DNA of 46,494 nucleotides from Chlamydiota bacterium (GCA_021772455.1 JAJFLY010000038.1:1-46494), one strand, 5' to 3'. Shown: positions 33,222 through 42,847, counted from the stretch's first letter. Numbers and translations are program-made. Notes: generated by a model not told the origin, from the letters alone.

Positions 33222-33437
33222 TTAAGGAGTTCGATGCTTAATGAGCTTAGTTGCTTTCTCTGCATCCTCTTGGCTAACAATGATCTCGATTCCCGTGGTG
33301 GGCGTAAGAAAGGTTAGGGTACCACCTGCGTTGTCAGACTTAAGAAAGCTTGCGATCCCCTCTGATTCTAACAAGCCTCTGATAAGCTCAGCCTCAATTG
33401 TGTCATAAACAATGTGAACACTGACAAGATCGCTCAT
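33222..33437 (-). CDS. DUF2007 small protein
   Basis: A 71-residue protein of the DUF2007 type (HIVYDTIEAELIRGLLESEG, then GIEIIVSQEDAEKATKLI). The fold resembles PII-like signalling domains, and the family is called putative signal transducing protein. It is a single-gene unit close to the tRNA-Phe flank repeat. Its partner is unknown. Confidence 0.85.
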   Translation of the reverse strand: MSDLVSVHIVYDTIEAELIRGLLESEGIASFLKSDNAGGTLTFLTPTTGIEIIVSQEDAEKATKLIKHRTP

Positions 33438-33514
33438 AAAGACTTATCTTTTATGGTGGATTTGGATTTTGAGGGATTTGGGCAAGCTTAGTTTGGACTA
33501 TCTCGACGAGGGCA

Positions 33515-33549
33515 GTGCGAGTAGCACGGCTGAGGAGAGATCGTTCAAA
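33515..33549. repeat. tRNA 3'-flank repeat core, copy 3
   Basis: Thirty-five bases match 16243-16277 with two substitutions. As with tRNA-Ser, the copy lies just downstream of the tRNA 3' end (24 bp away) in the same orientation relative to the tRNA. Only the core hairpin GTGC-GAGTA-GCAC and its right arm are conserved; the left arm has diverged. Confidence 0.75.
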
Positions 33550-33573
33550 ATAAGCCGCCCAAATTCTTCAAAA

Positions 33574-33646
<73 letters not shown>

Positions 33647-33680
33647 AAATAGTTGAGTTAAGATAGTTCATCTGGGGGCT

Positions 33681-34898
33681 TTAGCGCAATGCTTTTCTTC
33701 GATTGATCACGAGAAGCATGAGGCCACCGCAGAGGCTGAGAGCACCAAAGAGAAGAATCGTAATTTTCAGAAAAAACGAAGCTAGAAAACCAATCACCAC
33801 GCCGACAAGAGCTTCAGAGAAAAATTGAAGTGACATGTTGTTTCCAAGTACACGCCCTTGCTCTTTGGGTTCGACGATATGCGAGAGCATAGACGAGCAC
33901 GCAGGAAGGCAAACCGCAATGCCACAGCCGATAAGAAAAAGGGTGATCCAGAGGACCCATTGAGCGTTAGGCAGAAGGCCTAGCAACAAAAAGACCCCGA
34001 TCCAGAGGGCCGATGCAATGACAAGTTGGATAGGGCGGAATTTTTTGGAAAGAGAACCCATCAAAAACAGATTCACGACTAGGAAGGGAACAGAGGCCCA
34101 GGCAATAAACAGCCCAAGCATGGTAACGCTTAGCTGAAAGCGGTGGACGGCATAGATGGGAAAGCCTTGAAAAAAACCGAATACTCCAAGAAAAATAAGA
34201 AAATTGGCTAAAAAATAGGGCCGCACGTGACGCATGGTGAATATGTTCTTTAGGTTCGTAAAAGCCTCAAAATAGGAGATCTTTTCCCGCTGATGAATGG
34301 GGTGGGTCTCTTTAAATCCAAAACAGACCCACAAGAGGGTGAGAAATAGGAGCAGCGCGACAAAGAGGAAGGGAACTTTATAGGAAAACCAGGAGACAAA
34401 ATCGGGGTTGGCGAGTTTTCCTCCAATGATCGGCCCCAAAATAAAAGCGACGGCGGCGCTAAAGTAACTATAGCCAAAGTAGCGCCCACGCTCTTGTTTA
34501 GGGATGGTGTCGGCAATCACGCCTTGGGAAATGGTGGTGTTCCCCTCTGAAAGCCCGGCAACAAAAAGCGCAACAGAGACGACGGTATAACTATCGAGCC
34601 AAATCCCAAAAGCGATTACCACATAGACCAAAGTTGTGATGATAAGCGAAAAGATTAAAATGGGACGCCTTCCAAATCGATCGGAAAGGGCACCAAGAAC
34701 AGGAGAGCTTAAAAACTGGCCAAAGGGGTAGTAGGCGAGTAAAAAACCAAGGGCTAAAATCCGTTTTTCGGTTGTCACATCGGCAGGAAGAAGCCTCCCT
34801 TGCTCATAGAGAAGCATGGGGGTAAAAATGGTAATAATCAGGCTATAGCCAACATACCCAAAAAATATAATCAAAAAGACAGGAAAAATGCGCTTCAT
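33681..34898 (-). CDS. Major facilitator superfamily transporter, TetA-like
   Basis: A 405-residue inner-membrane protein with twelve hydrophobic segments. The MFS motif A between helices 2 and 3 is present (LGALSDRFGRRPILIFSL). The overall pattern is that of the DHA1 drug/H+ antiporter group, though metabolite transport is equally possible. It begins 6 bp after the tail-specific protease stop and is probably co-transcribed with it. Confidence 0.9.
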   Translation of the reverse strand: MKRIFPVFLIIFFGYVGYSLIITIFTPMLLYEQGRLLPADVTTEKRILALGFLLAYYPFGQFLSSPVLGALSDRFGRRPILIFSLIITTLVYVVIAFGIWLDSYTVVSVALFVAGLSEGNTTISQGVIADTIPKQERGRYFGYSYFSAAVAFILGPIIGGKLANPDFVSWFSYKVPFLFVALLLFLTLLWVCFGFKETHPIHQREKISYFEAFTNLKNIFTMRHVRPYFLANFLIFLGVFGFFQGFPIYAVHRFQLSVTMLGLFIAWASVPFLVVNLFLMGSLSKKFRPIQLVIASALWIGVFLLLGLLPNAQWVLWITLFLIGCGIAVCLPACSSMLSHIVEPKEQGRVLGNNMSLQFFSEALVGVVIGFLASFFLKITILLFGALSLCGGLMLLVINRRKALR

Positions 34899-34904
34899 GC
34901 AAAA

Positions 34905-36848
34905 TCAATTCGAAAGAAAAATCATATCCTTAACAATATTGACCGACTCGCCCATTTGCAAGTCATTTGATCCAGCTTTTATTTCTTCATGGGGTTTGAG
35001 CTCCCCTTTGATCTGCTTGAGAAATTGTTGATAATTCCGACTCTGCTCCATCCGCTTGGCGCTATTGGCCTTAAGCTGAGGAATCCAAACAGTCCACTTC
35101 TCTTCAACCTGCTGCAAATTAGGAGTATAATGTTTTTGAAACCACCGCCGAGCAAATGGGTCGACATCTGATAAGTTATCGTCAAAAGCCGCTGGGACTT
35201 GATCGGCAGGAAGAGGATAATCCAAAAAGGCCTCTCCTACTTCTTCATACTGATACGCTGAAGGGACGACGATGTCGGATTTAACACCTTCAATCTGCGT
35301 CGACTTTCCTGAGACAGTATAATAACGGCCGACTGTGACTTTAAAGAATGAATCGGTGCGAGCATTTGTAATTGTCTGATGTTGAATCGTCCCTTTACCA
35401 TAGGTTTGTTCATCACCAACAATAACTGCAACGCCATAATCTTTTAGAGCTTGCGCAACAATCTCTGTTGCAGATGCCGACCCACGAGAAATCAACACAA
35501 CAAGAGGGCCGTCGTAGTAACGCTCTGCATCAAGTGAGCGGTAATATTTTACAGAGCCATCTGAGTATTTTGAAATAACGACAACTCCATTGGAAATGAA
35601 AAGCCCCCCGACCTTCACTGCTTGTGAGAGAAACCCACCACCATTATCGCGCATATCGAGAACGAGCCCATAAAGTGGGCCTTGAGCACGCAGCTCATCA
35701 ATCGCATTTTTAATATCTGTCTCACTGGAGAGCCCATCCGCCCCTTCATAAAAGGAGTGGAGGGTGATTTTCCCAATCACCCCATCGCCATATGGCTCAG
35801 CTTCGACATCGACGCGTTTGTCATCGAGAATGATTTTTCTTCTTACAAGGTCAACTGTTAAAAATTGAGGCTCTTTTTCTGTCTGGCGTATGATCCCAAG
35901 TGTCGTCTTTGTCCCCTCTTTGCCGCGCATAAGTTCTAAGACTCTCTGAAAAGAGGCGCCCTGAATATTATCTCCATCGACAGCGACAATGGTGTCGCCC
36001 GCTTGAATTTTCCCACTTTTTTCAGCAGGCCCACCACTAATGATTTCACGGATAGAAATCCCTTCGATCCCCTCTCGTAAAACGACGCCAATCCCACACA
36101 TCCCTTTTTCGAGCTGCACTTTCATCGCATAAGCTTCATCGGGGCTGAAGTAGGCGGAATGGGCATCCAAGCCATTTGCTAAAGATTTTAGGGTGCGTGA
36201 GATAACCTGATGTTCTTGCTCTTGAACTGGAAGAGATTTTCCGTAATCATCGACGCCAAGATAGTCATTCTCAAGTGTGCGTATTTGTTTTTCGCATAGA
36301 GCAACGAGATCTTTCTCTTTTCCCTCATAAGTGGGTGCTCCTAGCTCCTCCATCTGAAAAGCCATAAAACGGATAAAGCGGTCGTAGTGGCGCGCCTGGA
36401 GCTCTTGGGAATTTTTCGCATATTCTTTGTCCACTGAGGCATTTATCTCATGATTTTTCGCATCCGAGACCATTTTTTGTGGATTTTTCTCCCAGCCTGC
36501 ACGCCATTGCCTTGCCCGCTGAACGCTATTTTGAATGGTTTTATTTAAGTTGAAATAAGTTGTAAAACGGTTATGAGTGTACTCATCTTGCATGGTACTC
36601 AAGAGCTTTTCATTCGGTTTAGTATAAACAACAGCCTCTTCCTGTAGAAGATAAGCGTGGCTTGGATCGAATTGATTTAAGTAAATTTTTAGTGAGCGTT
36701 CAAGAACAAGGGGAGACATCTCCTTTCGATCGACATGCAACTCAAAAAAATCATCCATCACAGACTGAACATCCTTGGATGTAAGAAGGGTTTCCCCTGC
36801 AAATAGTGAAGAACAGAGAAAAAAGAGAACAAGAATGCGCAGTTTCAT
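34905..36848 (-). CDS. Tail-specific protease (S41 family, CT441-like)
   Basis: A 647-residue periplasmic serine protease. It has a signal peptide (residues 1-17), a long N-terminal helical domain, a PDZ domain at about 240-330 (GIGVVLREGIEGISIREI) and the S41 catalytic region with Ser in SRGSASATEIVAQAL and Lys in DEQTYGKGT. In Chlamydia the homologue Tsp (CT441) is implicated in host-protein cleavage and development. Its place near rpsL-rpsG-fusA-rpsJ also agrees with C. trachomatis as I recall it, although here scpAB and other genes lie between. Confidence 0.93.
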   Translation of the reverse strand: MKLRILVLFFLCSSLFAGETLLTSKDVQSVMDDFFELHVDRKEMSPLVLERSLKIYLNQFDPSHAYLLQEEAVVYTKPNEKLLSTMQDEYTHNRFTTYFNLNKTIQNSVQRARQWRAGWEKNPQKMVSDAKNHEINASVDKEYAKNSQELQARHYDRFIRFMAFQMEELGAPTYEGKEKDLVALCEKQIRTLENDYLGVDDYGKSLPVQEQEHQVISRTLKSLANGLDAHSAYFSPDEAYAMKVQLEKGMCGIGVVLREGIEGISIREIISGGPAEKSGKIQAGDTIVAVDGDNIQGASFQRVLELMRGKEGTKTTLGIIRQTEKEPQFLTVDLVRRKIILDDKRVDVEAEPYGDGVIGKITLHSFYEGADGLSSETDIKNAIDELRAQGPLYGLVLDMRDNGGGFLSQAVKVGGLFISNGVVVISKYSDGSVKYYRSLDAERYYDGPLVVLISRGSASATEIVAQALKDYGVAVIVGDEQTYGKGTIQHQTITNARTDSFFKVTVGRYYTVSGKSTQIEGVKSDIVVPSAYQYEEVGEAFLDYPLPADQVPAAFDDNLSDVDPFARRWFQKHYTPNLQQVEEKWTVWIPQLKANSAKRMEQSRNYQQFLKQIKGELKPHEEIKAGSNDLQMGESVNIVKDMIFLSN

Positions 36849-36876
36849 TGCAATTAGCCGTTATTTCAATTATAGT
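36848..36876 (+). promoter_or_regulatory. Promoter of scpAB overlapping that of the protease gene
   Basis: TTGCAA and TATAGT are separated by 17 bp on the plus strand. On the minus strand a TATAAT at 36874-36869 overlaps the same -10 region and is oriented to the protease gene, so the two divergent promoters probably compete for RNA polymerase. Confidence 0.6.
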
Positions 36877-36902
36877 TATCGGTAAAAGCAAAAAAATCTT
36901 TA

Positions 36903-37625
36903 GTGAAACATTTAAGTTTTGGTACAAGTCCAACATTTGCCTTGGACAACTTTGAAGGCAGCTTAGAACTGCTGCTCTATCTCATTCAAAAAGAAGAGGT
37001 AGATATCTGCGATGTCACCATTCAGGAATTGACAAAGCAGTTAATGCAATCCCTAAAGGAATCAGGTGTTGAGACTAACTCTGAACTGATGGGGCTGATG
37101 GCGACCCTTCTATTGATCAAAAGTCAAAAACTCCTTCCCACACAAGAGGATGGAACCAGCGAAGTAGAAGAGGATCCGCGGGCTGAAATCATTGAAAAAT
37201 TAATTGAATATTGCCGCTTTCGAGACGCTGCTTCGACCCTTTTGTCACGCGAACAAGAGCAAAAAGCCTATTTTCCGAGAGCCTCCCCCCTTTTTCAAAG
37301 GGAGCTGCCACCAGGGCTTGAAGAGGTTGGACTCGACGACCTAAAGCAGGTTATGCAAGATTTGCTCAAGCGCTCAGAAAAAAAAACAGGCTTGATTGAG
37401 GATGAAGAGTGGCAGGTCTCGCCTATGATTTCTTGGTTTCAGCAAGAGTTAAAAAAAGGAGAGCGAATCGCGTTTTCGGAGATTTTTTCCGAAGACAAAT
37501 GCCGTGGTAAGCTGATCGTCTCTTTCCTAGCGGTGCTTGAAATGATGAAGCTCCAAGAGCTTAGGATTGTCAGAGAAAACAATTTTTTGTATATTATGAG
37601 CTATTATGAGCCTAAATCTTCTTGA
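36903..37625 (+). CDS. scpA: Segregation and condensation protein A
   Basis: ScpA is the kleisin subunit that bridges SMC heads in the bacterial condensin. The N-terminal signature FEGSLELLLYLIQKEEVDICD at residues 18-38 and the C-terminal winged-helix region are present; 240 residues is normal. The start is GTG. It overlaps scpB by 20 bp, the usual operon order. Confidence 0.94.
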   Translation: MKHLSFGTSPTFALDNFEGSLELLLYLIQKEEVDICDVTIQELTKQLMQSLKESGVETNSELMGLMATLLLIKSQKLLPTQEDGTSEVEEDPRAEIIEKLIEYCRFRDAASTLLSREQEQKAYFPRASPLFQRELPPGLEEVGLDDLKQVMQDLLKRSEKKTGLIEDEEWQVSPMISWFQQELKKGERIAFSEIFSEDKCRGKLIVSFLAVLEMMKLQELRIVRENNFLYIMSYYEPKSS

Positions 37626-38178
37626 AGAGACATTCGAGACCACAACAGAACGTACGCACTCGACGCGCGATCGCGAAATTAAACGCATTATCGAGGCGCT
37701 CCTTTTTGCCTCCAGTGACCCCCTTTCCCTCCAAAAGCTCAAAGAGGTGATTCAAACCCAATACCCTATCAGGAGCCCTGAGCTTAAAAAATTGATAGAA
37801 AAACTTTCTCAGGAATATAAAAACGAAGGACATGCATTCCAGATCGCAGAAATTGGGGGTGGTTTCCTACTTCGCACTATCGAACAAATGCGCCCCTACC
37901 TTGAGCTTTTACACCAAGACAGACGGGGAGAAAAGCTCTCGCGGCCAGCAACAGAGGTGCTAGCCATTATCGCACACAGACAGCCAATTACCCGTCGCGA
38001 AATGGAAGAGATTCGTGGTGTAGATTGTTCAGGAACAGTCGTTTCGCTTATGGAACGGGGGCTCATCGAACCTGTCGGCCGCAAAGAAGCTCCTGGGCGA
38101 CCTATTCAATACGGCATCACAAAACGCTTCTTACAACATTTCGGACTAAAGAGTCTTGAAGAGTTCACGACCTCCTAG
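37606..38178 (+). CDS. scpB: Segregation and condensation protein B
   Basis: ScpB dimerises and binds ScpA in the SMC complex. Its tandem winged helices are seen as IKRIIEALLFASSDPLSLQK and PATEVLAIIAHRQPITRREM, followed by GVDCSGTVVSLMERGLIEPV and GRPIQYGITKRFLQHFGL; 190 residues. The stop overlaps the small membrane gene on the other strand by 14 bp. Confidence 0.94.
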   Translation: MSLNLLEETFETTTERTHSTRDREIKRIIEALLFASSDPLSLQKLKEVIQTQYPIRSPELKKLIEKLSQEYKNEGHAFQIAEIGGGFLLRTIEQMRPYLELLHQDRRGEKLSRPATEVLAIIAHRQPITRREMEEIRGVDCSGTVVSLMERGLIEPVGRKEAPGRPIQYGITKRFLQHFGLKSLEEFTTS

Positions 38179-38449
38179 CTTGGCAATCTCGCACCGAAGC
38201 GATTGCTAAATGAGCGAGAGCTCCAACAAAGACTACAACTCCCAAAGCTTGCAGACTAACCCCTATTAAATAGGGAAAAAATCCAAGACCCATCGTCATT
38301 TCTGGAGAGAGTGTGGCTACCCCGTAAAGGACAAAAGCAATAGCCGTTAAAACAATAGAGACGATGGTTAACGCAAAGGCCGTGATGCGTGCCTCATTTC
38401 TCATCAGAATAAAGGGATCTGGAGAATCTGAAGGTATGGGTTGACTCAT
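38165..38449 (-). CDS. Small membrane protein, two helices
   Basis: A 94-residue protein with two hydrophobic helices (about residues 22-44 and 52-80) joined by a short loop, with an N-terminal proline-rich tail. No family recognised. No clear ribosome binding site precedes the ATG. It is the second gene, 21 bp after the glycosyltransferase stop, so it could be co-transcribed with it. Confidence 0.6.
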   Translation of the reverse strand: MSQPIPSDSPDPFILMRNEARITAFALTIVSIVLTAIAFVLYGVATLSPEMTMGLGFFPYLIGVSLQALGVVVFVGALAHLAIASVRDCQARRS

Positions 38450-38470
38450 GGTCAGAAATGGTAGAGTCCT

Positions 38471-39211
38471 CTACCCTTTATCCTCAAGTAAATTATAACG
38501 CCTTTTCTTCCACGTCCTGTAAGAGCGGTACCGCTCATAAAATGTGGTCACATACGCGTTGCGCACCTGATAAGACTCGTCTGTCACATTCATCGGCTCA
38601 CTTGTGGAGAGCGAATTTTGATGCTCACGGAAACAAGCCAATACGGTAGAAAGAGCAAAAGCAGGTGCCTGAGCTGCAAGGCGCAGCCATAGATCATAAT
38701 CCATACAATACTTGAGATTCTTGTGAAAACCCCCAACTTTTTCAAATAGAGAGCGTCTAACACATGTTGCGGGATGTGAGATGAAATTGTAACGACGAAG
38801 CCTTTTAAAGCTATAAGGTTCATACGGAGTCGTACGCACATGCTCTCCATCAGAGTCGACAACTTTCAACCGCCCGTACAACCAATCGACGTGCGGATGG
38901 AGGTGCAAAGTGCGCGCAATCATGGTCAATACACGGGGATTTTCAAGAAAATCATCTGCATGCAGGTGAATCAAAAACTCCCCTTCCGCAAATGCAGCGC
39001 CTCGATTCATCGCATCTGCAATCCCTTCATCGCTCCCTTCATAAACTTTCACACGTGGAAAAGATCTTGCAATTTCAAGAGTTTTATCGGTGCTTCCGCC
39101 ATCCCAGATAATGTGCTCATAATCGGTGAGATCTTGCTCATCAACTGAACGAAGCGTTTGTTCTAGATAAGCGGCAGCATTATACGTAATCGTAATGATA
39201 CTAAATTTCAT
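38471..39211 (-). CDS. Family 2 glycosyltransferase
   Basis: A GT-A fold transferase of about 246 residues. MKFSIITITYNAAAYLEQTL at the start, the DGGSTDKT nucleotide-binding motif near 38, the DXD-like HADD near 84 and the acceptor region YCMDYDLWLRLA near 170 place it with GT2 enzymes of the WcaA type. It probably adds a sugar to a glycolipid or polysaccharide. The ATG at 39211 begins exactly at the domain; an upstream in-frame start would overlap the divergent gene. Confidence 0.92.
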   Translation of the reverse strand: MKFSIITITYNAAAYLEQTLRSVDEQDLTDYEHIIWDGGSTDKTLEIARSFPRVKVYEGSDEGIADAMNRGAAFAEGEFLIHLHADDFLENPRVLTMIARTLHLHPHVDWLYGRLKVVDSDGEHVRTTPYEPYSFKRLRRYNFISHPATCVRRSLFEKVGGFHKNLKYCMDYDLWLRLAAQAPAFALSTVLACFREHQNSLSTSEPMNVTDESYQVRNAYVTTFYERYRSYRTWKKRRYNLLEDKG

Positions 39212-39278
39212 ACGCGAGACGGTACCACTGCAAAACATTTCTTGCGAAAAAAAAAGGACGGCGATAAAAACTTCTTTA

Positions 39279-39695
39279 ATGACACGTATCTATCTTCTAC
39301 TTTTATGCCTTGTATCGCCACTCTTTGCGGCCGATTGTGTCCAGATCAATGGATATCACCTTGCAAGCTCCACAGAAACAGAGAAAGGGCTCTTATTAGC
39401 AAAAGAGGGTGGCGCAACGGTCGCGCTCGATCTTAGCAATTCCCCTGATCTCGAGCCCTTCCGTGAACGGATCTGGTCGACCATTACTGCCTATGTCGAT
39501 ATTCTATTCGTGGGTGAAGATGAAGCGTTCGCCCTCACAAAGCTTCCCCCTAAGCAAGCGGCCGTTTTTTTAAAAAACTTTTGCTCTGTTGCGATTGTCC
39601 ATATTGGCGATGGGGGATCTTGGGTCAGCTCAAAAAAAGGGTTGGCTTATACGCAATCCGATAAATCTGAAATTATCAGATTGCATTCAAACTGA
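39279..39695 (+). CDS. Exported fragment of a PfkB-family sugar/nucleoside kinase
   Basis: After a good signal peptide (MTRIYLLLLCLVSPLFAADC) the 138-residue product reads like the middle of a ribokinase/adenosine-kinase protein: INGYHLASSTETEKGLLLAK, GGATVALDLSNS, then YVDILFVGEDEAFALT and VAIVHIGDGGSWVSS. The N-terminal sugar-binding part and the C-terminal GAGD catalytic region are missing, so kinase activity is not expected. The ATG at 39279 is chosen because it starts the signal peptide. The gene lies just before rpsL, where I recall the hypothetical CT440 in C. trachomatis, so it may be an old lineage gene rather than a recent truncation. Confidence 0.7.
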   Translation: MTRIYLLLLCLVSPLFAADCVQINGYHLASSTETEKGLLLAKEGGATVALDLSNSPDLEPFRERIWSTITAYVDILFVGEDEAFALTKLPPKQAAVFLKNFCSVAIVHIGDGGSWVSSKKGLAYTQSDKSEIIRLHSN

Positions 39696-39756
39696 TCCTC
39701 CTCTATAGTGTACTCATTCCACTTGTGAATTTATTAGTTTTTGAGGCGAAACGAAC

Positions 39757-40128
39757 ATGCCAACTATTAACCAGTTGATTCGAAAGGGCCGAGAACAGAA
39801 GGCTCGACGAAAGAAATCACCTGCTCTGCAGCGCTGCCCACATAGACGGGGTGTCTGCCTTCAGGTGAAAACTAAAACACCTAAAAAGCCTAACTCTGCG
39901 TTACGCAAAGTGGCTTGGGTGAGACTATCCAACGGACAAGAGATCATTGCCTACATCGGTGGGGAAGGACACAACCTCCAAGAGCACAGCATTGTGCTTG
40001 TACGTGGTGGACGTGTGAAAGACCTTCCTGGTGTACGCTATCATATCGTACGTGGAGCATTAGATTGTGCGGCTGTAAAAGACCGTAAACAAGGAAGATC
40101 GCTATACGGGGCTAAACGTCCTAAGTAA
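39757..40128 (+). CDS. rpsL: 30S ribosomal protein S12
   Basis: S12 sits at the decoding centre. The sequence [12 protein letters not shown] at the start and [31 protein letters not shown] and the basic end are typical; 123 residues. The lysines of the PKKPNS and GRVKDLPG loops are retained, so no classic streptomycin-resistance change is visible. First gene of the str cluster. Confidence 0.98.
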   Translation: MPTINQLIRKGREQKARRKKSPALQRCPHRRGVCLQVKTKTPKKPNSALRKVAWVRLSNGQEIIAYIGGEGHNLQEHSIVLVRGGRVKDLPGVRYHIVRGALDCAAVKDRKQGRSLYGAKRPK

Positions 40129-40129
40129 C

Positions 40130-40217
40130 ACTAGGATACCTCCAAATAGGTATCCTAGTTCGAAATCTCTCTTTTCATTGAGAAGGTAGATTTCGCACGG
40201 TCTTTTGTACAAAAGAC
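40130..40217 (+). promoter_or_regulatory. Three consecutive hairpins between rpsL and rpsG
   Basis: The 145-bp spacer holds a 12-bp perfect stem (40130-40141 with 40148-40159), an 8-bp stem (40161-40168 with 40188-40195) that contains a smaller inner stem, and an 18-base perfect palindrome (40200-40217). None is followed by a long T-run, so simple termination is not supported. In E. coli the S12-S7 spacer is the S7 autoregulatory site; a similar role is inferred here. Confidence 0.55.
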
Positions 40218-40273
40218 AGGTGAAGGAAGCATCTCCTGAGCTATTTTTTATAATTTGAAAGAAAGGTTTTTCT

Positions 40274-40747
40274 ATGTCTAGAAGACATCGTGCTGAAAAG
40301 AGAAAAGCAGAGCCCGATCCCGAATATGGGAGTACGACTCTGGAAAAATTTATCAATAAAGTGATGCAGAGCGGCAAAAAAGCAAAAGCTCGCCACATCG
40401 TTTACGAAGCGATTCGCTCCTTTGCTCAAAAAGTTAGTATCGAAAATCCGCTTGAGGCATTTGAGCAAGCTTTGGAAAATGCAAAGCCCTCTCTAGAGGT
40501 AAAGTCTCGCCGAATTGGTGGAGCCACTTACCAAGTTCCTATCGAGATCGCCCCAGACCGTCGAACTGCCATGGCAATGCGATGGATTATTAACAACTCC
40601 CGATCGAAAGTAGGCCGTTCAATGAAAGAGGGTCTTGCCCAAGAGCTCCACGATTGCTTCAACAATCAAGGGTCAACGATCAAGAAAAAAGACGACACAC
40701 ACCGCATGGCCGAAGCGAACAAAGCCTTTGCGCACTACAAATGGTAA
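40274..40747 (+). CDS. rpsG: 30S ribosomal protein S7
   Basis: S7 nucleates assembly of the 30S head by binding the 3' domain of 16S rRNA. RRHRAEKRKAEPDPEYGS at the start, NKVMQSGKKAKARHIVYEA and the C-terminal EANKAFAHYKW are typical; 157 residues. AAAGAAAGG precedes the start. It follows the structured spacer and precedes fusA by 15 bp. Confidence 0.98.
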   Translation: MSRRHRAEKRKAEPDPEYGSTTLEKFINKVMQSGKKAKARHIVYEAIRSFAQKVSIENPLEAFEQALENAKPSLEVKSRRIGGATYQVPIEIAPDRRTAMAMRWIINNSRSKVGRSMKEGLAQELHDCFNNQGSTIKKKDDTHRMAEANKAFAHYKW

Positions 40748-40762
40748 GGGGAGAAATATACG

Positions 40763-42847
40763 ATGCCTAGAAAAGAAGAAGATCGCCTTGATCTGGTCCG
40801 CAATATCGGAATCATGGCTCATATCGATGCCGGTAAAACAACAACTACCGAGCGTATCCTTTATTATGCCGGAAGATCTCATAAGATCGGTGAGGTGCAC
40901 GAAGGTGCTGCGACTATGGATTGGATGGCTCAAGAACAAGAGCGCGGGATTACCATTACTTCCGCTGCAACGACTGTCTACTGGGCCGACTCTAAAATTA
41001 ACATCATCGATACCCCTGGACACGTTGACTTCACAATTGAAGTAGAGCGCTCGCTGCGCGTACTTGATGGTGCGGTTGCCGTCTTTGACGCTGTTTCTGG
41101 AGTTGAGCCTCAATCTGAGACTGTATGGCGCCAGGCTGACAAATATAACGTCCCACGCATCGCTTTTGTCAATAAGATGGATCGACAGGGCTCTGATTTC
41201 TTCGCGGCCGTTGAGTCGATGAAAGAGAAACTCGGCGCAAATGCTATCCCCGTTCAATGCCCGATCGGTGAAGAGGGTGATTTTGCTGGAATGGTTGATT
41301 TGGTCACCATGAAAGCCTTCATTGCCAAAGATGATCTAGGGTCAAGCTGGGATGAAGTAGAAATTCCTGCTGACTTAAAAGAGAAGTGTCAGGAAATGCG
41401 CATGGCGCTACTCGAAGAGCTTGCGACAATCGATGAGACAAATGAAGCATTCATGCACAAAGTTCTCGAAGATCCAGATAGACTTACTCCAGATGAAATC
41501 CACGCTGTTATCAGAAAAGGGGTTGTAGAAAATCGTTTTAACCCTGTTTTGTGTGGTTCAGCTTTTAAAAACAAAGGGGTGCAATTCCTTCTCGATTGCA
41601 TTGTGCGTTGGATGCCCTCCCCTCTTGATCGTGGTGAAGTAAAAGGAATTAACCTTCATACTAGTGAGCCCATGTCGATTCCTCCTAAGGATGACGCTCC
41701 ACTAGCTTCGCTCGCCTTTAAAATCATGACAGACCCCTATGTCGGCCGGATTACATTCGTCCGTATCTACGCGGGAACCATGAAAAAGGGAAGCACCCTG
41801 ATCAACACCACAAAAGATAAAAAAGAGCGTGTGTCACGTTTGCTTCAAATGCATGCAAACGACCGAACCGATTGCGATGAGTTTTTCACAGGCGACATTG
41901 CAGCTTGTATTGGTTTGAAAAACACCACTACAGGAGATACGCTCTGCGCCGAGGGAAATGAGCTTCTTCTTGAGAAGATGGAATTCCCTGACCCGGTTAT
42001 TGACATGGCGATCGAGCCCAAATCAAAAGCTGACCGCGAGAAGTTGGCAAATGCATTGGGATCTCTTTCTGAAGAAGATCCAACCTTCCGTGTCACTTCT
42101 AACGAGGAGACAGGACAAACGATTATCTCAGGAATGGGTGAGCTGCACCTTGACATTTTGCGCGATCGTATGATTCGCGAGTTCAAAGTCGATGCTGAAG
42201 TTGGAAAGCCACAAGTTTCGTATAAAGAGACCATTACAAGTGCAAGCAAAACCGAAACAAAGTTCGTAAAGCAGTCAGGTGGACGCGGTCAATACGCGCA
42301 CGTCTGTCTAGAGATCGAACCAAACGAACCAGGAAAAGGCTCGGAGGTTGTTAGTAAGATTGTCGGTGGTGTTATTCCTAAAGAATACATCCCTGCTGTC
42401 ATAAAAGGAATTGAGGAAGGACTCACAACAGGAGTTCTTGCCGGTTTCAACCTTGTTGACGTCATTGTTAGGATTGTTTTTGGTTCGTATCACGAAGTCG
42501 ATTCGAACGAAATGGCATTTAAAATCTGCGGTTCGATGGCAATTAAAGATGCTTGTAGAAAAGCCAAGCCCGTCATTTTAGAACCGATCATGAAGGTTGA
42601 TGTTATCTCCCCTGAAGAGAGTTTAGGAGACGTAATCGGTGACTTAAACCGCAGGCGAGGAAAAATCCTCGGGCAGGAAGCTCAAAAGAAAATGGTGAAA
42701 ATTAACGCGGAAGTACCTTTAAGTGAAATGTTTGGGTACACCACCTCACTTCGTTCTTTGAGCTCAGGTCGAGCAACCTCGACAATGGAACCGGCTTTCT
42801 TTGCAAGGGTTCCACAGAAAATACAAGAGGAAATCGTCAAGAAATAG
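40763..42847 (+). CDS. fusA: Elongation factor G
   Basis: EF-G drives translocation of tRNA and mRNA using GTP. GTPase motifs are complete: [15 protein letters not shown] at about 18-32, switch [10 protein letters not shown] near 87 and NKMD near 141. Domains II to V follow, with GRGQYAHV in domain IV and a normal end; 694 residues. Position between rpsG and rpsJ is as in other Chlamydiae. A GGGGAGAAA ribosome binding site is present. Confidence 0.98.
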   Translation: MPRKEEDRLDLVRNIGIMAHIDAGKTTTTERILYYAGRSHKIGEVHEGAATMDWMAQEQERGITITSAATTVYWADSKINIIDTPGHVDFTIEVERSLRVLDGAVAVFDAVSGVEPQSETVWRQADKYNVPRIAFVNKMDRQGSDFFAAVESMKEKLGANAIPVQCPIGEEGDFAGMVDLVTMKAFIAKDDLGSSWDEVEIPADLKEKCQEMRMALLEELATIDETNEAFMHKVLEDPDRLTPDEIHAVIRKGVVENRFNPVLCGSAFKNKGVQFLLDCIVRWMPSPLDRGEVKGINLHTSEPMSIPPKDDAPLASLAFKIMTDPYVGRITFVRIYAGTMKKGSTLINTTKDKKERVSRLLQMHANDRTDCDEFFTGDIAACIGLKNTTTGDTLCAEGNELLLEKMEFPDPVIDMAIEPKSKADREKLANALGSLSEEDPTFRVTSNEETGQTIISGMGELHLDILRDRMIREFKVDAEVGKPQVSYKETITSASKTETKFVKQSGGRGQYAHVCLEIEPNEPGKGSEVVSKIVGGVIPKEYIPAVIKGIEEGLTTGVLAGFNLVDVIVRIVFGSYHEVDSNEMAFKICGSMAIKDACRKAKPVILEPIMKVDVISPEESLGDVIGDLNRRRGKILGQEAQKKMVKINAEVPLSEMFGYTTSLRSLSSGRATSTMEPAFFARVPQKIQEEIVKK

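Noticed and set aside
40130-40159. A rho-independent terminator after rpsL
   Set aside because: The stem is strong but is followed by TCGAAATC, not a T-run, and rpsG and fusA lie downstream in the same direction.
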